The position numbers and the translations under genes were made by a program. The notes under the pieces are model-generated. The model was not told the origin of the DNA. It saw nothing but the letters and a program-made list of their open reading frames with translations, and did no database searches. Shown here in pieces: positions 26,101-36,968 of a stretch of DNA of 64,000 nucleotides. This DNA is from Sitta carolinensis (Eukaryota > Chordata > Aves > Passeriformes > Sittidae), in contig CM063289.1 in NCBI GenBank assembly GCA_032173965.1, positions 25,631,690 through 25,695,689 of the forward strand, in the 5' to 3' direction. The stretch's first letter is position 1, and the number at the start of each line of letters is the position of its first letter.

Positions 26101-29100
26101 CTGCCCATAATTTAGTCCTGTAAAACTTCCTGATTTCCAGACATGAAAATGTACCCAACTGTGCTTTCCTTTCCCATTTCCCATTCCCAGAAACCTCCCT
26201 CAGTAGTTTACTCTATCTGTGTTGAGTCCGCCTCCAGGTCATGTTGGACATATAATTTCTGTTAAGATATTCCCATTCTGGGGAAACCTTGCAAAGGGCA
26301 GCAGTGAAGTGTTTTACCTAAAGATTATATTTGTTCATTCAGAGCATGCTTGGACAGCTGGATTAGCAGTGTAGTAACCAGTAAGTAATCTCTGTAACAC
26401 ATTAGTTCTCATGTTTCCTGACAACTCTCTAGTCATCTGCAGTGGGTTATGTAGCATCAAGTAGATTAAAACTCTAATTTGAATTGAGAAACTGACTTGA
26501 AATACAAGGGAATACAGGGTTCCTCAGTCCTGGCATATAATACCATTGATCCACATCCAGTTGGTATAAGTGGCTGGTCTGAGGATTTAATTTAGCTTCA
26601 ACTGAGACCGTGGAATCCAGATTCAGTAGCTTACACAAAGCAGCTCTAGCCCTGACTCACTTCCATAATACTGGAGGGTCAAGAGAAGTTCACTACCTTA
26701 GCCTAGGACACTAAGTTAGCATTTCTGCTTTTCATAAAAGTAACATTTCATCATCTAGAAAGCAGACCTGCCTTTCACTTTCAGCAAATACTTTTCAGAG
26801 CGACAGAAATTCCTCATGTTCAGGCTTTGTTTCTGTGAAACTGAGACCTAAACTCTGTGCTCTGGTGGTGCTCCCATGGCATCTTCCTTGTGGTATTTGT
26901 TCACTGAAAGTGCTTGTATATTGCTGTCTAGGACTGCAAACTGATCTCAGGCCTCAGCTCCGTGGTAGTTTGGGGGTGTGTGGACTCTGGCATGTTCTCT
27001 TGCTGGTGTGGCTGGGGAGTGGTGGCAGTGCCAAGTCCTAATCCCTAATGGCAAAATGGGAGCTCCCTGTTTTGGTGTCCACATCACTCATATCACGAGT
27101 CAGAAAAGGGCAGTCAGTAGTGGGAGATGTGCTGGCTAAAAAGGCTCTAAAGCAAGGATTGTAAAATCTTTGAGGAAGTTGGTTATTGTTTCACCTTGCA
27201 AAATCAAAGTGTTTTCTTTCCTGCTTTCCCAAGGAAATTGTCTAGTCTTGAATATCTGGATTTGTCCAGCAATAATCTCTCACAAATCCCAAGTGGTTTA
27301 CCTCGAAACATCGTCCTCCTCCACCTGGAGAAGAATGCAATTAAGGTGATTGACAGAGATGTCTTGACCCAAATTAAGAACCTGGAGTACCTTCTGCTCC
27401 ACAATAACAAGTTAAAAGCCCGAGGTATTCACCCCTTAGCCTTCCATGGCTTAAAGAAGCTGCACACTGTCCATCTGTACAACAACATGCTGGAAAGGAT
27501 CCCCAGTGGGCTGCCCCGGCGAGTGAAGACACTTATGATCCTTCACAACCAGATCTCGGAGATTAACAGGAATGACTTTGCTACCACTTACTTCCTTGAA
27601 GAGCTGAACCTGAGCTACAACAAGCTCACGAGTGCCCAGATCCATCGGGAGGCCTTCCGTAAACTGCGGCAACTAAAGTCCCTGGACCTTTCTGGAAACA
27701 ATCTCCACACGGTGCCTTTTGGCTTTCCAAAGAACTTGCAGGTTCTGAAGCTGAAGGAGAACGAGATAAGCATCATCCCAAAAGGGACTTTGTCTGGGAT
27801 GACAAAACTGAGGGAACTGTATTTGAGCAACAATAAACTGAAAGTAAATTCGATTTATTCAAGAGCATGGAGAGAACTCAGCAGTCTTCAGGTAGAAACA
27901 TCGCCTTCTCTAGTTGTTTTAGTGATGCTGATATCCTCATCTGTCTGCCTAAATCAAATTATATAGCACCAATAGTAAATGTGCTTGGTCCTCGTGTTTT
28001 GGGGTTGTATTACAACTGCTACACATCTGTTTCTAGAGTAGAAATGATGTGTTGTTGTGCCAGAGGTAGGTACTTTCCACTGACAGTGTCCTATATTTTC
28101 AGAAAAACATCAGTGGATGTTGTTATTAAAACTGAAATTAGGCCTTTCAAATAGCTCCTCTCCCAAAAGATTTAAAATCAGCTCTGAATAGAGACAGCAG
28201 GAGGAAGGAATGCATAAACAAAACACTCTTAATTCTCAAAGCCCCCACATCAGCTTATAGTCAGACAAGCCAAGCTGTAGGATTTAGCAGCTCAGCTGGC
28301 TAAGGCACCTGGAGAGCAGCTTGGAGGTCTGGATTCAATCAGCAGTCTTCTCATTTGCTTAATTGTTGGAGAAAGTTAAACACAAACCATAAGGCAGGCA
28401 GGAGCAATCACATTTGTGCTGAGCAGAATGACCTTTCAGAATTGTTCCGCTGGCTGAAGGATTTGTCTGCATTTCCTTTTCGGCCCCGGCCCCTTTCCTG
28501 CAGTGAAAGGTATTGCCCGTGTCATATGGGAGCCATGGAGGGTGCATATGGGCAGGTCACTGCACAGGCACTGTGCACATCTCAGAGCAGATCAGGGAGG
28601 AGGACATGGAGCATATGTCACACTGGCCCCCAGTGTGTTTCCAGACAATCCTGACATTAATCTGTAGGAACGTTTCCCTCTCTGTTGTGTCTGGGAATAA
28701 CCAATAGCTTGTTTCTCAGTTAGTGTCAATCAGCAATGCAGCAGCAGTGTCTGCAGAGCTGTTTGCATCAGCTGCAGATTTGGTCCCTGGCTTTAATAAT
28801 ACCTTGTGCATTTGTTTGGTGCCTCACTGATATGTGTGTGAGTGTGAGTATGCATGCAAATATATTTAACATGCAAAGTGGTCTGAAAGGAAGATGCTGT
28901 TGAAAATTACAAACTGCTGGGATTGCTTTTCTGCAGCACCTTAATAAAATGTAGGTTGCTTTATTTTCAAACAAAAATGGGTCATGAGCCCTGTTGGGCA
29001 GCTGGAGTTGCTGGTTGGAATGACAAGCTTTCCTTAACAAAGGTCCTGATTCACAATTCTGTGGAACTTTTGTTCTACTCTCACTCCCTTGCAGCCAGAA

Positions 29101-32054
29101 GTGCTGCTGAATCCCTACACTGGCCATCCCCACAGCAATAGCACAGACTTGAAGTTCTGCTGGACTAATGGGGCATTTATGGCTGTTGCTTTTCTTTGGA
29201 ACAGCGTTAATTCTTGTTGTTTTTTTCCAGCTGAATCATTTTTTATCATTAAATGTTTAACTGTGCAGTTGGTTTCCAAGTTGTTGCACTGTAGTGAATT
29301 TGGCAAATAACCATCCATAAAGATCCTGATCATGCATATACTTAGTAAACGCTTTAGTCCACACAGTTTCCATGGAAATCACTGGAGACTCTGCAACTGC
29401 AAAGCAAGACATTTACATAATGGACTTGGCAGTACTGGGTTAACAGTTGGACTCAGTGATCTTAAAGCTTTTTTCCAACCTAAACAATTCAATGGTTCTA
29501 TGATAATTGTTTTCCAGACTGGCATTATGTGAGAAATAAAAACAATGGATTGAGGACAATTGTTTGCAGAAGTGTGGCTTTGAGTAGTGGGTAAATAGTG
29601 TGTCAGGTTGGTGCTATGAAAATACTACAATACAGGATAACACAATATTTCTATTGATCAAATCTCTTGCATAAAATTAATCTGAGAAACGACCATGACC
29701 TTTAATCCTGCTGTCTTCATACATTGTCCATGTTAGAATATTTCCAGATGGTTTTATGTGTAACTGTACCTAGCACCATCCTTAGCCAGCGAAGTGTTTG
29801 CAGTAGCAGATGCCAAGGAATTCTCCTGCATACCTGAAACCCAGCCTGTTTTTAATTTACTTAAGGCAGACATGGGCTAATGCCTGGGGACAGAGATAAA
29901 GAAATGCTGGCACTCTGAAACAAACCAGCATGACATATCATGTGAAATCAGGATGCTCAATAGGAGTGTAAGAGAGTAGAATTGTCTTGGCCACACTTAC
30001 CTTGATGCAAATTGGAGGTAAATTAAATTAGTTTATTCTATAATAAATGCAAATTCAAACTTAAATCTTTTTCTGGAACGTTTCTAATATTTAAATTCAG
30101 TTATTTGACCCCTTGTTGTCTCTTCCTTGCAGTCACTAGACATGGCTGGCAACCAGCTGACATCTATTCCATTCGGCCTGCCAGAATCTCTGGAGTATCT
30201 GTATCTCCAGAACAACAAGATCACAACAGTTTCAGAAAATGCTTTTGAATCCACACCCAAAATAAAGGGGATTTACCTCAGGTAAGGTCAAGTTTCTACT
30301 TCAACACTCAAGATTTTTTCCTTCTTCATCCACTTTATAATTGCTTACTTTTTAGAAAGTATTTAAAATCCTTACCTTCTGAACAAGCATCTTTGGTTTA
30401 TAGCAATATGTGACAAAACTGTATTCTTCTGCTTAGAAAAGACATGGATACACATAAAAAGCTCTTTTTAGAGAGCTTGTCTTTTCTATGCTTATTCAAA
30501 TGAATTGGGCATGCCAGTAATTCTGGGCAATTAATATTTAATATGATGTCATATTGCAATATTCAGCTGTGAGCCAAAAGTTTACAGTCCCTTGTAGAAG
30601 TGCAGCTTTGCCTGTGTCTGTTGGCCCTGGATTTTGACAAAATTCCCCTCCAGTGAGGTGTGTGTGACTAATCTTGGAGCTGTGTGCATTCCCTTGATAG
30701 CTTTGTCAGAAACAGGCGACAAGTTACAACTGTGACAGTTTCCTAACTCAGTTTAGGGGCTTTGCTGGGTTTTCTTTTCCCACCCTGTCAGTTGGATGAG
30801 GACTTTTTTTTTTGTAGATGACAGATACTGACCTTTTTTTACATGTAATGTAAACTCACAGTAACAACTGATTTAAGCTGAGATTTATACCACAAGAAGT
30901 GAATCTGTCTCTGTAACCTATTCAGTTTTAATCTGATGGAATATTATTGAAATTATTAATTAAAAGTAATTTATGAATCCCTACAAAATACATGATTAAA
31001 CTTATCCAATGGCTGTGTTCAAAAAGCCTAGGCTGCAGAAGACTAAATATGGTCTTATTTTGTCTATATGCACCTAAACTGCCCCATATTTCTGAATAGT
31101 TCTGGAGCATACCTTTATGGATGAATGATTCCATACCAAGCAAATAAAATTACAAAGTCTGGTGTAAATTAGAGCAGTCTGTCTATTCAGCTGCTCACAT
31201 TTATGAGATTTTAGTGAATGCTTGGATGTGAACCAGAAACCACATACCACATTCTATATTTCTATATAAAGAAAAAAGGAATTTGCAAAACAGTTTTGCT
31301 AACATATTCAGAAGGCAGCTCCACCCAAGCTCAGTCGTATTTCTAATGGGAGGCCATTAATCACGGCAGTGCTGTGAAACAATAATAATACATATGGAAT
31401 ATTACACAATTTAAAGCATGTTCAAGAGTAACAGACAAATATATGTGACAGGTTCTTAAACTGCAGATTAGTTTATTTGTATTCCTGGAAATGCAAATAA
31501 CAGCTGAAGAATTATTGCTTTGTGTTTAAAGGGTTACTTTTTTGTAGATGAAGAATTAAACTGTCAAGGAATGGCACAGAATTTCATGAAAAATCAGTTA
31601 TACTTTAAAATGTGGGCTGTGAAGCAGATGCCTTTCCTCTCTAGGAAGGAGAAAGTGGAATAGCAAGAGAAAGAATTTGTGGGGGAGGAATTCCAATATT
31701 ATGATTTTTTCCCCCCATCCAGAGGAGTCAGCACTTCTGGAGTGCTGTTGTGAGTCAGTGTAAACTTAAAGTAACTTGGGTCGGTGTAGAGTAGCTTCAG
31801 AATGGTTTCCCCTTAGTCTCCTCATTTATGTGTTGTATATAAAAATGGGTTTATTTTAACAGGGGTGCCTTTTTGTTCGTTTAAGGTTTAATAAGATTGC
31901 AGTTGGAGCACTGAAAGAAAGTACCTTCCAAAACCTGAAGCACTTACAGGTACTGGATATTGAAGGAAACCTTGAATTCAGCAACAGTTCAAAGAATAAG
32001 GATGACTCAGAAGAGGAAATGGAAGATGAGGAAGAGGAAGAAGAACTGAGATAA
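13756..32054 (+). CDS. PODN: PODN, podocan, secreted class V small leucine-rich-repeat protein (complete coding region, 9 exons)
   Basis: Coding exons are 13756-13995, 15524-15617, 17172-17236, 21339-21448, 23676-23832, 25274-25389, 27234-27891, 30133-30281 and 31886-32054. They join in consistent phases (1,758 bases) into 585 residues; human podocan is 613. The parts in order are a hydrophobic signal peptide (about 1-22), an arginine- and proline-rich linker, a Cys cluster at 44, 48, 50 and 58 (CX3CXCX7C), about 20-21 leucine-rich repeats of the LxxLxLxxNxL type from about 75 to 555, and an acidic Glu-rich tail (571-583). NX(S/T) sites include N190, N257, N275 and N563. Podocan is an extracellular matrix protein of kidney podocytes and smooth muscle that binds collagen and restrains cell growth (family knowledge). 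Identity is supported by close similarity to remembered vertebrate podocan and by the SCP2-PODN-SLC1A7 order. The paralogue PODNL1 is less likely because of both sequence and synteny. Intron lengths range from about 1.4 to 4.1 kb. Confidence 0.96.
15524..15617 (+). CDS. PODN: PODN coding exon 2 (LRRs)
   Basis: The acceptor is TTTTCTTAG ending at 15523 and the donor GTGAGC starts at 15618. It encodes [15 protein letters not shown] and then [14 protein letters not shown] plus one base of a split Gly codon, residues 81-112. Confidence 0.95.
17172..17236 (+). CDS. PODN: PODN coding exon 3 (LRR)
   Basis: The acceptor is GTTTTTAAG and the donor GTAAGA. The two leading bases complete the split Gly codon; the rest encodes [20 protein letters not shown] and K, residues 112-133, ending in phase 0. 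At 65 bases this is the smallest exon of the gene. Confidence 0.95.
19851..19869. repeat. Poly(A) tract
   Basis: Nineteen consecutive A in a PODN intron. No recognisable retroposon body precedes it. Confidence 0.9.
21339..21448 (+). CDS. PODN: PODN coding exon 4 (LRR)
   Basis: The acceptor is TTTTTTTACAG and the donor GTAAGG. It encodes [20 protein letters not shown] and then [16 protein letters not shown] plus two bases of Arg170. This segment is strongly conserved in podocan. Confidence 0.95.
23676..23832 (+). CDS. PODN: PODN coding exon 5 (LRRs)
   Basis: The acceptor is CTTCCAACAG and the donor GTAATG. It completes Arg170 and encodes [20 protein letters not shown], with N-glycosylation site N190-G-S, and then two further repeats ending YKLHLQ at residue 222, phase 0. 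Confidence 0.95.
25274..25389 (+). CDS. PODN: PODN coding exon 6 (LRRs)
   Basis: The acceptor is GACTCTAG and the donor GTGAGA. It encodes [29 protein letters not shown] and the glycosylation site N257-E-T, ending two bases into Trp261. Confidence 0.95.
27234..27891 (+). CDS. PODN: PODN coding exon 7, large exon holding about nine LRRs
   Basis: At 658 bases this is by far the longest coding exon. It completes Trp261 and encodes residues 262-480, with repeats headed [88 protein letters not shown] and [11 protein letters not shown]. The acceptor is TTTCCCAAG and the donor GTAGAA at 27892, a weaker donor than the others. Reading through the donor meets a stop at 27964-27966. Confidence 0.95.
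28280..28345 (+). repeat. tRNA-like sequence, possible head of a decayed SINE
   Basis: Inside a PODN intron, TAGCAGCTCAGCTGGCTAAG resembles the A box region of a tRNA promoter. About 45 bases downstream, GGTCTGGATTCAATC resembles the B box and T-loop. No good acceptor stem or anticodon arm can be drawn, so this is not a working tRNA gene. A MIR-like or other tRNA-derived SINE remnant is the best guess. Confidence 0.35.
29425..29507 (+). repeat. CR1-type LINE 3'-end fragment
   Basis: The stretch 'actgggttaacagttggactcagtgatcttaaag' followed by 'ttttccaacctaaacaattcaatggttctatgat' matches the 3' tail common to many avian CR1 copies. It is 5'-truncated, as is usual for CR1, and lies in the PODN intron before coding exon 8. 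Confidence 0.75.
30133..30281 (+). CDS. PODN: PODN coding exon 8 (LRRs)
   Basis: The acceptor is CTTCCTTGCAG and the donor GTAAGG. It encodes residues 481-529, including [20 protein letters not shown] and [11 protein letters not shown], plus two bases of Arg530. Confidence 0.95.
31886..32054 (+). CDS. PODN: PODN last coding exon: final LRR and acidic tail
   Basis: The acceptor is TTCGTTTAAG. It completes Arg530 and encodes [32 protein letters not shown], the sequon N563-S-S and a Glu-rich tail ending EELR, followed by TAA at 32052-32054. Human podocan ends with a similar poly-Glu tail, so the acidic end is a family feature rather than random low complexity. Confidence 0.94.
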
Positions 32055-34610
32055 AATGTGAACTACACAATCCCATCACGTGGGAGGTAATAACTGTAGT
32101 TGAGTGAAATTGAGGCCCCAGTTCTCAGACTGTTGTGTAAATAATACCAATTTAAACACATGGTTGAAGCACAACAAGTGAGTGTCTGAACCCTGAACCT
32201 AAAGATTTCCACTAAAACATGACGGGGAAATCACAAATAAAAAAGGGTTGAAAATACAGTATTTTGTAAAATGAAACAGTATATGTATGTTTTGTTCTTT
32301 TTGGAGAAAAGAGTTCTTTTTGGTTTCTGCTTATAGCCACAGCAGAAAGAGTAGTTAAAGATGCAGGTCCTTGTTCACTAATTCTGATAACTAAAAATTG
32401 CAAAAGTATTTCATGGTACTTTCAAGCAATTACTTCATAAGGAAAACAAAGAAGAAACTGTGAAGCTTGCTGATGCAGAAGGTGTGAGGTGAAAATAGAT
32501 TAAAAAATTAGACAAATTTAAGTAAGATTAGACCCATTGGTGTCTGGTAAATGTGTCATTAGATTACAAATTCTGTCTCAAGCAGTATTTAAATCACTGA
32601 CCAGTTGGAGAGGAAAAATAATGCTAAACTTAGTGTATATCTTATGGAAATAATAGTGTCTGTAATTGAATCTCTTTTCAACTGCAGAAAAAAAGATACA
32701 GGGACAATGGTATTTGAAGAATATGCATTCTTTTCATAAGAATAGGGATCTATTTACTGCATCTCTTAAGCATCTTATGTTGAGAGATGATGAGGTTCAG
32801 GACTGCTCTTTGCTTCTGGAGATCTAAACTCCTAAGAGCAGGGAAAAAAATAGTTTTGTCCCTAATCAACATTTTGTCACTGAGAATGACACAAGGAATT
32901 GCTAGGAATAGTGCTAATAAGCTTAAAAGATGATGGGGCTTGAAAAGGGCAGAAGGTACTTGGGAAGTCAAACATTAGCCCTGCTGGCTGGGCTATATGA
33001 AAACTTTGTTAAAAAAGAAATAATTTCTGTTCTACAGACTTAGGGTACATTCAAAATCAGTGATCTCTGGTTTAGTTTGGGGCATGTGTGACATGTCAAC
33101 AGGTACTATGTTTGTCTTATTCTGAATTCTGTATTCCATTATGTAACTTATTTTATTTTTGTTTTGCAGGAAAACATGGAACAATACATATATGTCTGTG
33201 TATATATCTATATAGATATACAGAGAACACTTAGCAAAACGTGCAATGAATTATGCAGAAACTGTCATGGCACTGGGCCAGGCTCATGGAAGACAGTGTG
33301 TTTCAGTGCCTTATGCAGAGAGACCCTGAATGCCTTTCCAAAGCTTCCAAATCATCTTATACAAGACCCAGGATCATAAGGGATTGCTCTGGAACTCACA
33401 AAAGCTGGCTTTTGTTTCTTCTGTTTCTCTTCCCTCACTGCTTCCATCTGTAATAACAATATGGGACTGTTTTGAACACAGGCCTTCAAATGCCATTTTT
33501 TGTCACTGCATTTTAAGTGAACCATGTTTATGCCTCTTTTCTTTTCCTCCACCCAAAAGAAGCTGTTGTTGGCCAGGGTAGATGGATATTTGTAGTAGTT
33601 TCATGTGCAGAGCAGTGTATGAGGCATTTTGGTCATCAAGCAGCAGTAATAATTCTGTATGCAATTATTTCTCTGTTATAACAATGTGTATATTTGGATG
33701 AGAAAAACAAAATAAGGCTGGATCCCGTAATATTTTATCTCTACTGCCAAAATCTGCAGTATATTCCTGTTTTAGAAAGGTTTTAAGATAAAACAATTGC
33801 TCTTGTGAATATATATAGAAATATATATATAAAATCTGTATGTCTGCCTTTCAGAGCTTTGGTAAAGTTTCTCTCTTGCTGTTGTTTGCCCATGGGGCAG
33901 TTGGGTGAATGTCCCCAAAGGTGTGATCAGAGGATGGAGTGACAGGATGAAGTTTAATGAATGTGGTAGGATTTTCTGTGGAGTATCTCATTCACACTGA
34001 GAGGTGGGAGTGGAACTAATGATGTAGAAGAGATTAGTGAGTGTGAGCTGTCTTAGGAGAAAAGCATTAAGTGTCAAAAGAAATTAGTTTAGTTCAAGTC
34101 TGGAGACAGTGCCTGCTGTCGTACTCCCTTAAAGCCTCCCTGTTTTATGATGTTGAGTGCTCTCACCTCCTCTTGGAATCATAGAAAACAAAGAAACCAA
34201 GAAGAAAACCTACAGAGGTACAAGTTTCTCAGTTGGTTATAAAGTTCTTCATCTGAGGCAGCTAATCTGCTTGACGAAATGGTCTTTTCTTTTGAGGATT
34301 TCTGATTGAACACATGTTGTTTTGCATACTGCATTCCAGGATTGACTTGGAAACACAGTTGGCTTAATTTTTTACCAGCTGTTTTCCTGCTGGAGATCTA
34401 GTTCCACTCTCTCCCTTTGGTTCCCATAGCACATGACAGTAATTTCAAGCTGTTGTTCCCTACCTTAGACAATTTAACACACTCATTAATCACAGAAGGA
34501 AAGACTGCTTCCTGAAAAAGTAAAAGCTTGGCACTAGAAATTGCAAAACCCACACATTTTTGAATATCAGCTATACAGCTGAGCAATAAAATATCCTTCC
34601 AGCTGACTGC
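32055..34610 (+). other. PODN: PODN 3' UTR, probably split by an intron, with two alternative poly(A) signals
   Basis: A good donor (GGGAG|GTAATA) lies at 32087, 32 bases after the stop codon. A good acceptor (TTTTTGTTTTGCAG) ends at 33169. If both are used, the final exon is 33170 to about 34610, ending after AATAAA at 34585-34590. If the donor is skipped, AATAAA at 32236-32241 would give a short 3' UTR of about 200 bases. Both are inferred from signals only. The junction lies less than 50 bases after the stop, so nonsense-mediated decay would not be expected. Confidence 0.5.
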
Positions 34611-35929
34611 TGGGATAGATTTCTATGTAAAATGTCTACAGAATGTAGCTCAAGTCAATTAGCCATCTCCCACAAACACCAGTGGAAGTTCTGCCAGTCT
34701 GCTGTGAAAAAACAAATTTATTAACTCCTGAACAAGCCAAGAATATGCAGATTTGCACAGTTTTATGGATAATTGTTCTGTTGTCTTTAAACTTCTGTTC
34801 CTTGCACTATGATTCTGTGAAAAGTCAGGTGACTCAGACTTCTTGGAATCCCTTGAGAGTCTGATGCAGTGAGTGCAGGGGTGAAGGTTCATTTGAGCAC
34901 CTGCATGATCAGGCCCAGATTGTCAGGATGATCCAGGCACTGTCAAGCTTCTGCAGCATGCAGCAGCCTTTGCTAAAGGAGAGCCATCCACAGTTTAAGG
35001 TGCATTTGGTATAGACCAGGAAAAGTTAGGAAACACATATCCAAGTCTGTATCACGTAGTTGCACACTGAATCTGTCCTTTAAATGGGGCAGTGTTTTCC
35101 AGCAGCCAAACCCTCCAAAAAAAACCCCACCACCACTCTTACCCTCAAATGCCTCAAATGCTCCAAGATTCTTTGATTGTTCTGTAAGAGATTGGTGAGG
35201 GAGAACCACAGGCTTTATTCTTCACTTACCTGGTATCATCAGCACCTGTGATGTTGGACATAATGCTGTCAGACCAAAATGGTAATTTATTTCTTTTAAA
35301 GGAGTAAGAGATGCCATGAGGGAGGTTGAAGAATCAGAAGTCCATGGGACTAAATTTACCTTTTTTTTTTTTTTTTTTGACTGTGGGTGGTACCCATAAT
35401 CCAAAAGTCCAATCCAGACCTTGTATGGAGCAGGACTCAGGAACAGGCTCTAATTTTATTATTTCCTTTAGTGAAAGTGGGAAGTTGGCCTTTTCTTAGG
35501 CCACAAAGAGGCAACACAAAGCAAACAAACATTGCTTTCACTAACCTTCCTCCTGTAGTTTGCTTGGATTTGGGAAAGAGAAGAACAGAAACGTTTTAAG
35601 GCTGAGATAGATGTATGAATAGTGAAAACTTGAAGTCTAAAACGTTCAGCTGGCAATTTTATCCCTAAATATGCATTTGTGCAAGCTTGGTATTCCTGTG
35701 TGGTCTGTATGCAATGCAGACTGAGGTCTGGGTTTATTTGCTGTTTTTCTTTTAAAAGCCATTTTTCCTCTTTACAGAGGATACTGCACAAAATGGGGGA
35801 AACGGGATTTTTCCGAGCTATGCTTTTTCACAGCGACAGGAGTACAAATGCCGCTTGAGAGCTATAAAGAATTAATCAGGTACCGAAAATAGCTCATGGA
35901 TAATGAGCTTTTATTTCAGGAGGTGGGCA
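34611..35929. other. Intergenic, no gene seen; one poly(T) tract
   Basis: Between the likely PODN end and the GC-rich patch. It holds an 18-base poly(T) run at 35361-35378 but no exon or transposon that I recognise. Confidence 0.5.
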
Positions 35930-35979
35930 CGTAGCCCATCTGTGTCTGCCATGCGGACGGGCCTTCTGCAGCCCTTGTG

Positions 35980-36133
35980 CCCCTCACGCCATTCCTCCGG
36001 GATTCTCGGCCATGGCCAGCCCCTGCCGAGGCTGGAGCACCCAGCGCCTGCTCCTGCCCCTCACGCCATTCCTCCGGCATCCTCGGCCATGGGCAGCCCC
36101 TGCCGAGGCTGGGGCACCCAGCGCCTGCTCCTG
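35980..36133. repeat. Tandem duplication of a 77-bp unit
   Basis: Two adjacent copies beginning 'ccctcacgccattcctcc' at about 35980 and 36057 share over 90 percent of bases by eye. The high identity suggests a recent duplication or ongoing gene conversion. Confidence 0.85.
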
Positions 36134-36330
36134 CCCCGCTCCCGATAACCCCACTCCAGATCATCCTCCTTGGGCATTTCTGCGGCAAAGGCCTGCCAGT
36201 GCCGCACCTTCCCCACATGGAGCGACCCCTTTGCGTGCTGCGAGGGGCCGGCGGGATGCGGGAGCCTGTTCCGCTCTGCTCCCCACACTCACACTGCTGC
36301 TCCCGACCCAAAGGGCCGCGGAGACCCACA

Positions 36331-36630
36331 GTGGAGCGGCCGCCATCCCGCCGGTTGTGAGGGGAGCGGCGGCCCCATCCCGCCGGTGGTGGGGGAGCGG
36401 CGGCCATCCGCAGTGTGAGGGGAGCGGCGGCCCCATCCCGCCGGCCCTGAGGGGAGCGGCGGCCCTCTCCCGCCGGCCCTGAGGGGAGCGGCGGCCCCAT
36501 CCCGCCGGTGGTGAGGGGAGCGGCGGCCCCATCCCGCCGGTGGTGAGGGGAGCGGCGGCCCATTCCCGCCGGTGGTGAGGGAGCGGGGCCCTCTCCCGCC
36601 GGCCCTGAGGGGAGGGCGGCCGCGGCCATG
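36331..36630. repeat. CpG-rich minisatellite, 32-bp unit, about nine copies
   Basis: The unit begins GTGAGGGGAGCGGCGGCCCC and continues ATCCCGCCGGTG. Starts at 36481, 36513, 36545 and 36577 give an exact period of 32. Outer copies vary in length (24-33 bases) and in a GGTGGT versus GGCCCT ending, so two unit types alternate. Each full unit holds four CpG sites. Confidence 0.92.
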
Positions 36631-36968
36631 GCGCGCCCGTGTGGGGAGGGAGGCGGCACAAGGCCGAGGCTTTCCCGATGCCAAAATGGTATCCTGCGAT
36701 TCCCTCTGCAAGAACCATGATCCCGACGACCCCAGCCTGAGCTGGCAGGAGGGGTGAGCTTCAGGGGCCCATGTGGGACGGAGGGAGGGAGGATGAGGGG
36801 CGGATCCACGGCCTCTGCAGTGTGGTGAGGAGGGTGCTGCCCTGCCTCGAGGGCTTCACACGCCATGCCGTGGTCTAAATGTTAGGTTTAATGAAAAAGA
36901 AGTGCTTTACGAAGTATATAGATACTCTTCTGAGGAAAAAATATTTTAAAAAGTAATATTTTTAAGTA

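Larger units (their letters stand above)
35930..36780. promoter_or_regulatory. Orphan CpG-rich island between PODN and SLC1A7
   Basis: About 850 bases of very high GC and CpG content in an otherwise AT-rich intergenic region, far from the promoters of both flanking genes. It is made largely of a 77-bp duplication and a 32-bp minisatellite. Long open frames on both strands (up to 316 codons) are products of GC-rich repeats and carry no domain. It ends in less repetitive sequence around 36660-36760 with a GTGAGC that could be a splice donor. It could be a promoter of an unrecognised non-coding RNA or simply a GC-rich satellite. Confidence 0.5.

Noticed and set aside
34826..34850. Sequence resembling a CR1 tail (ATGATTCTGTGA)
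   Set aside because: Only the last dozen bases match; the preceding 60 bases lack the usual CR1 context.
35916..36866. Open frame of 316 codons on the minus strand, plus overlapping frames of 127-185 codons
   Set aside because: They arise from stop-poor GC-rich tandem repeats. The translations are repeats of proline, glycine and arginine in every frame, and the unit length is not a multiple of three.
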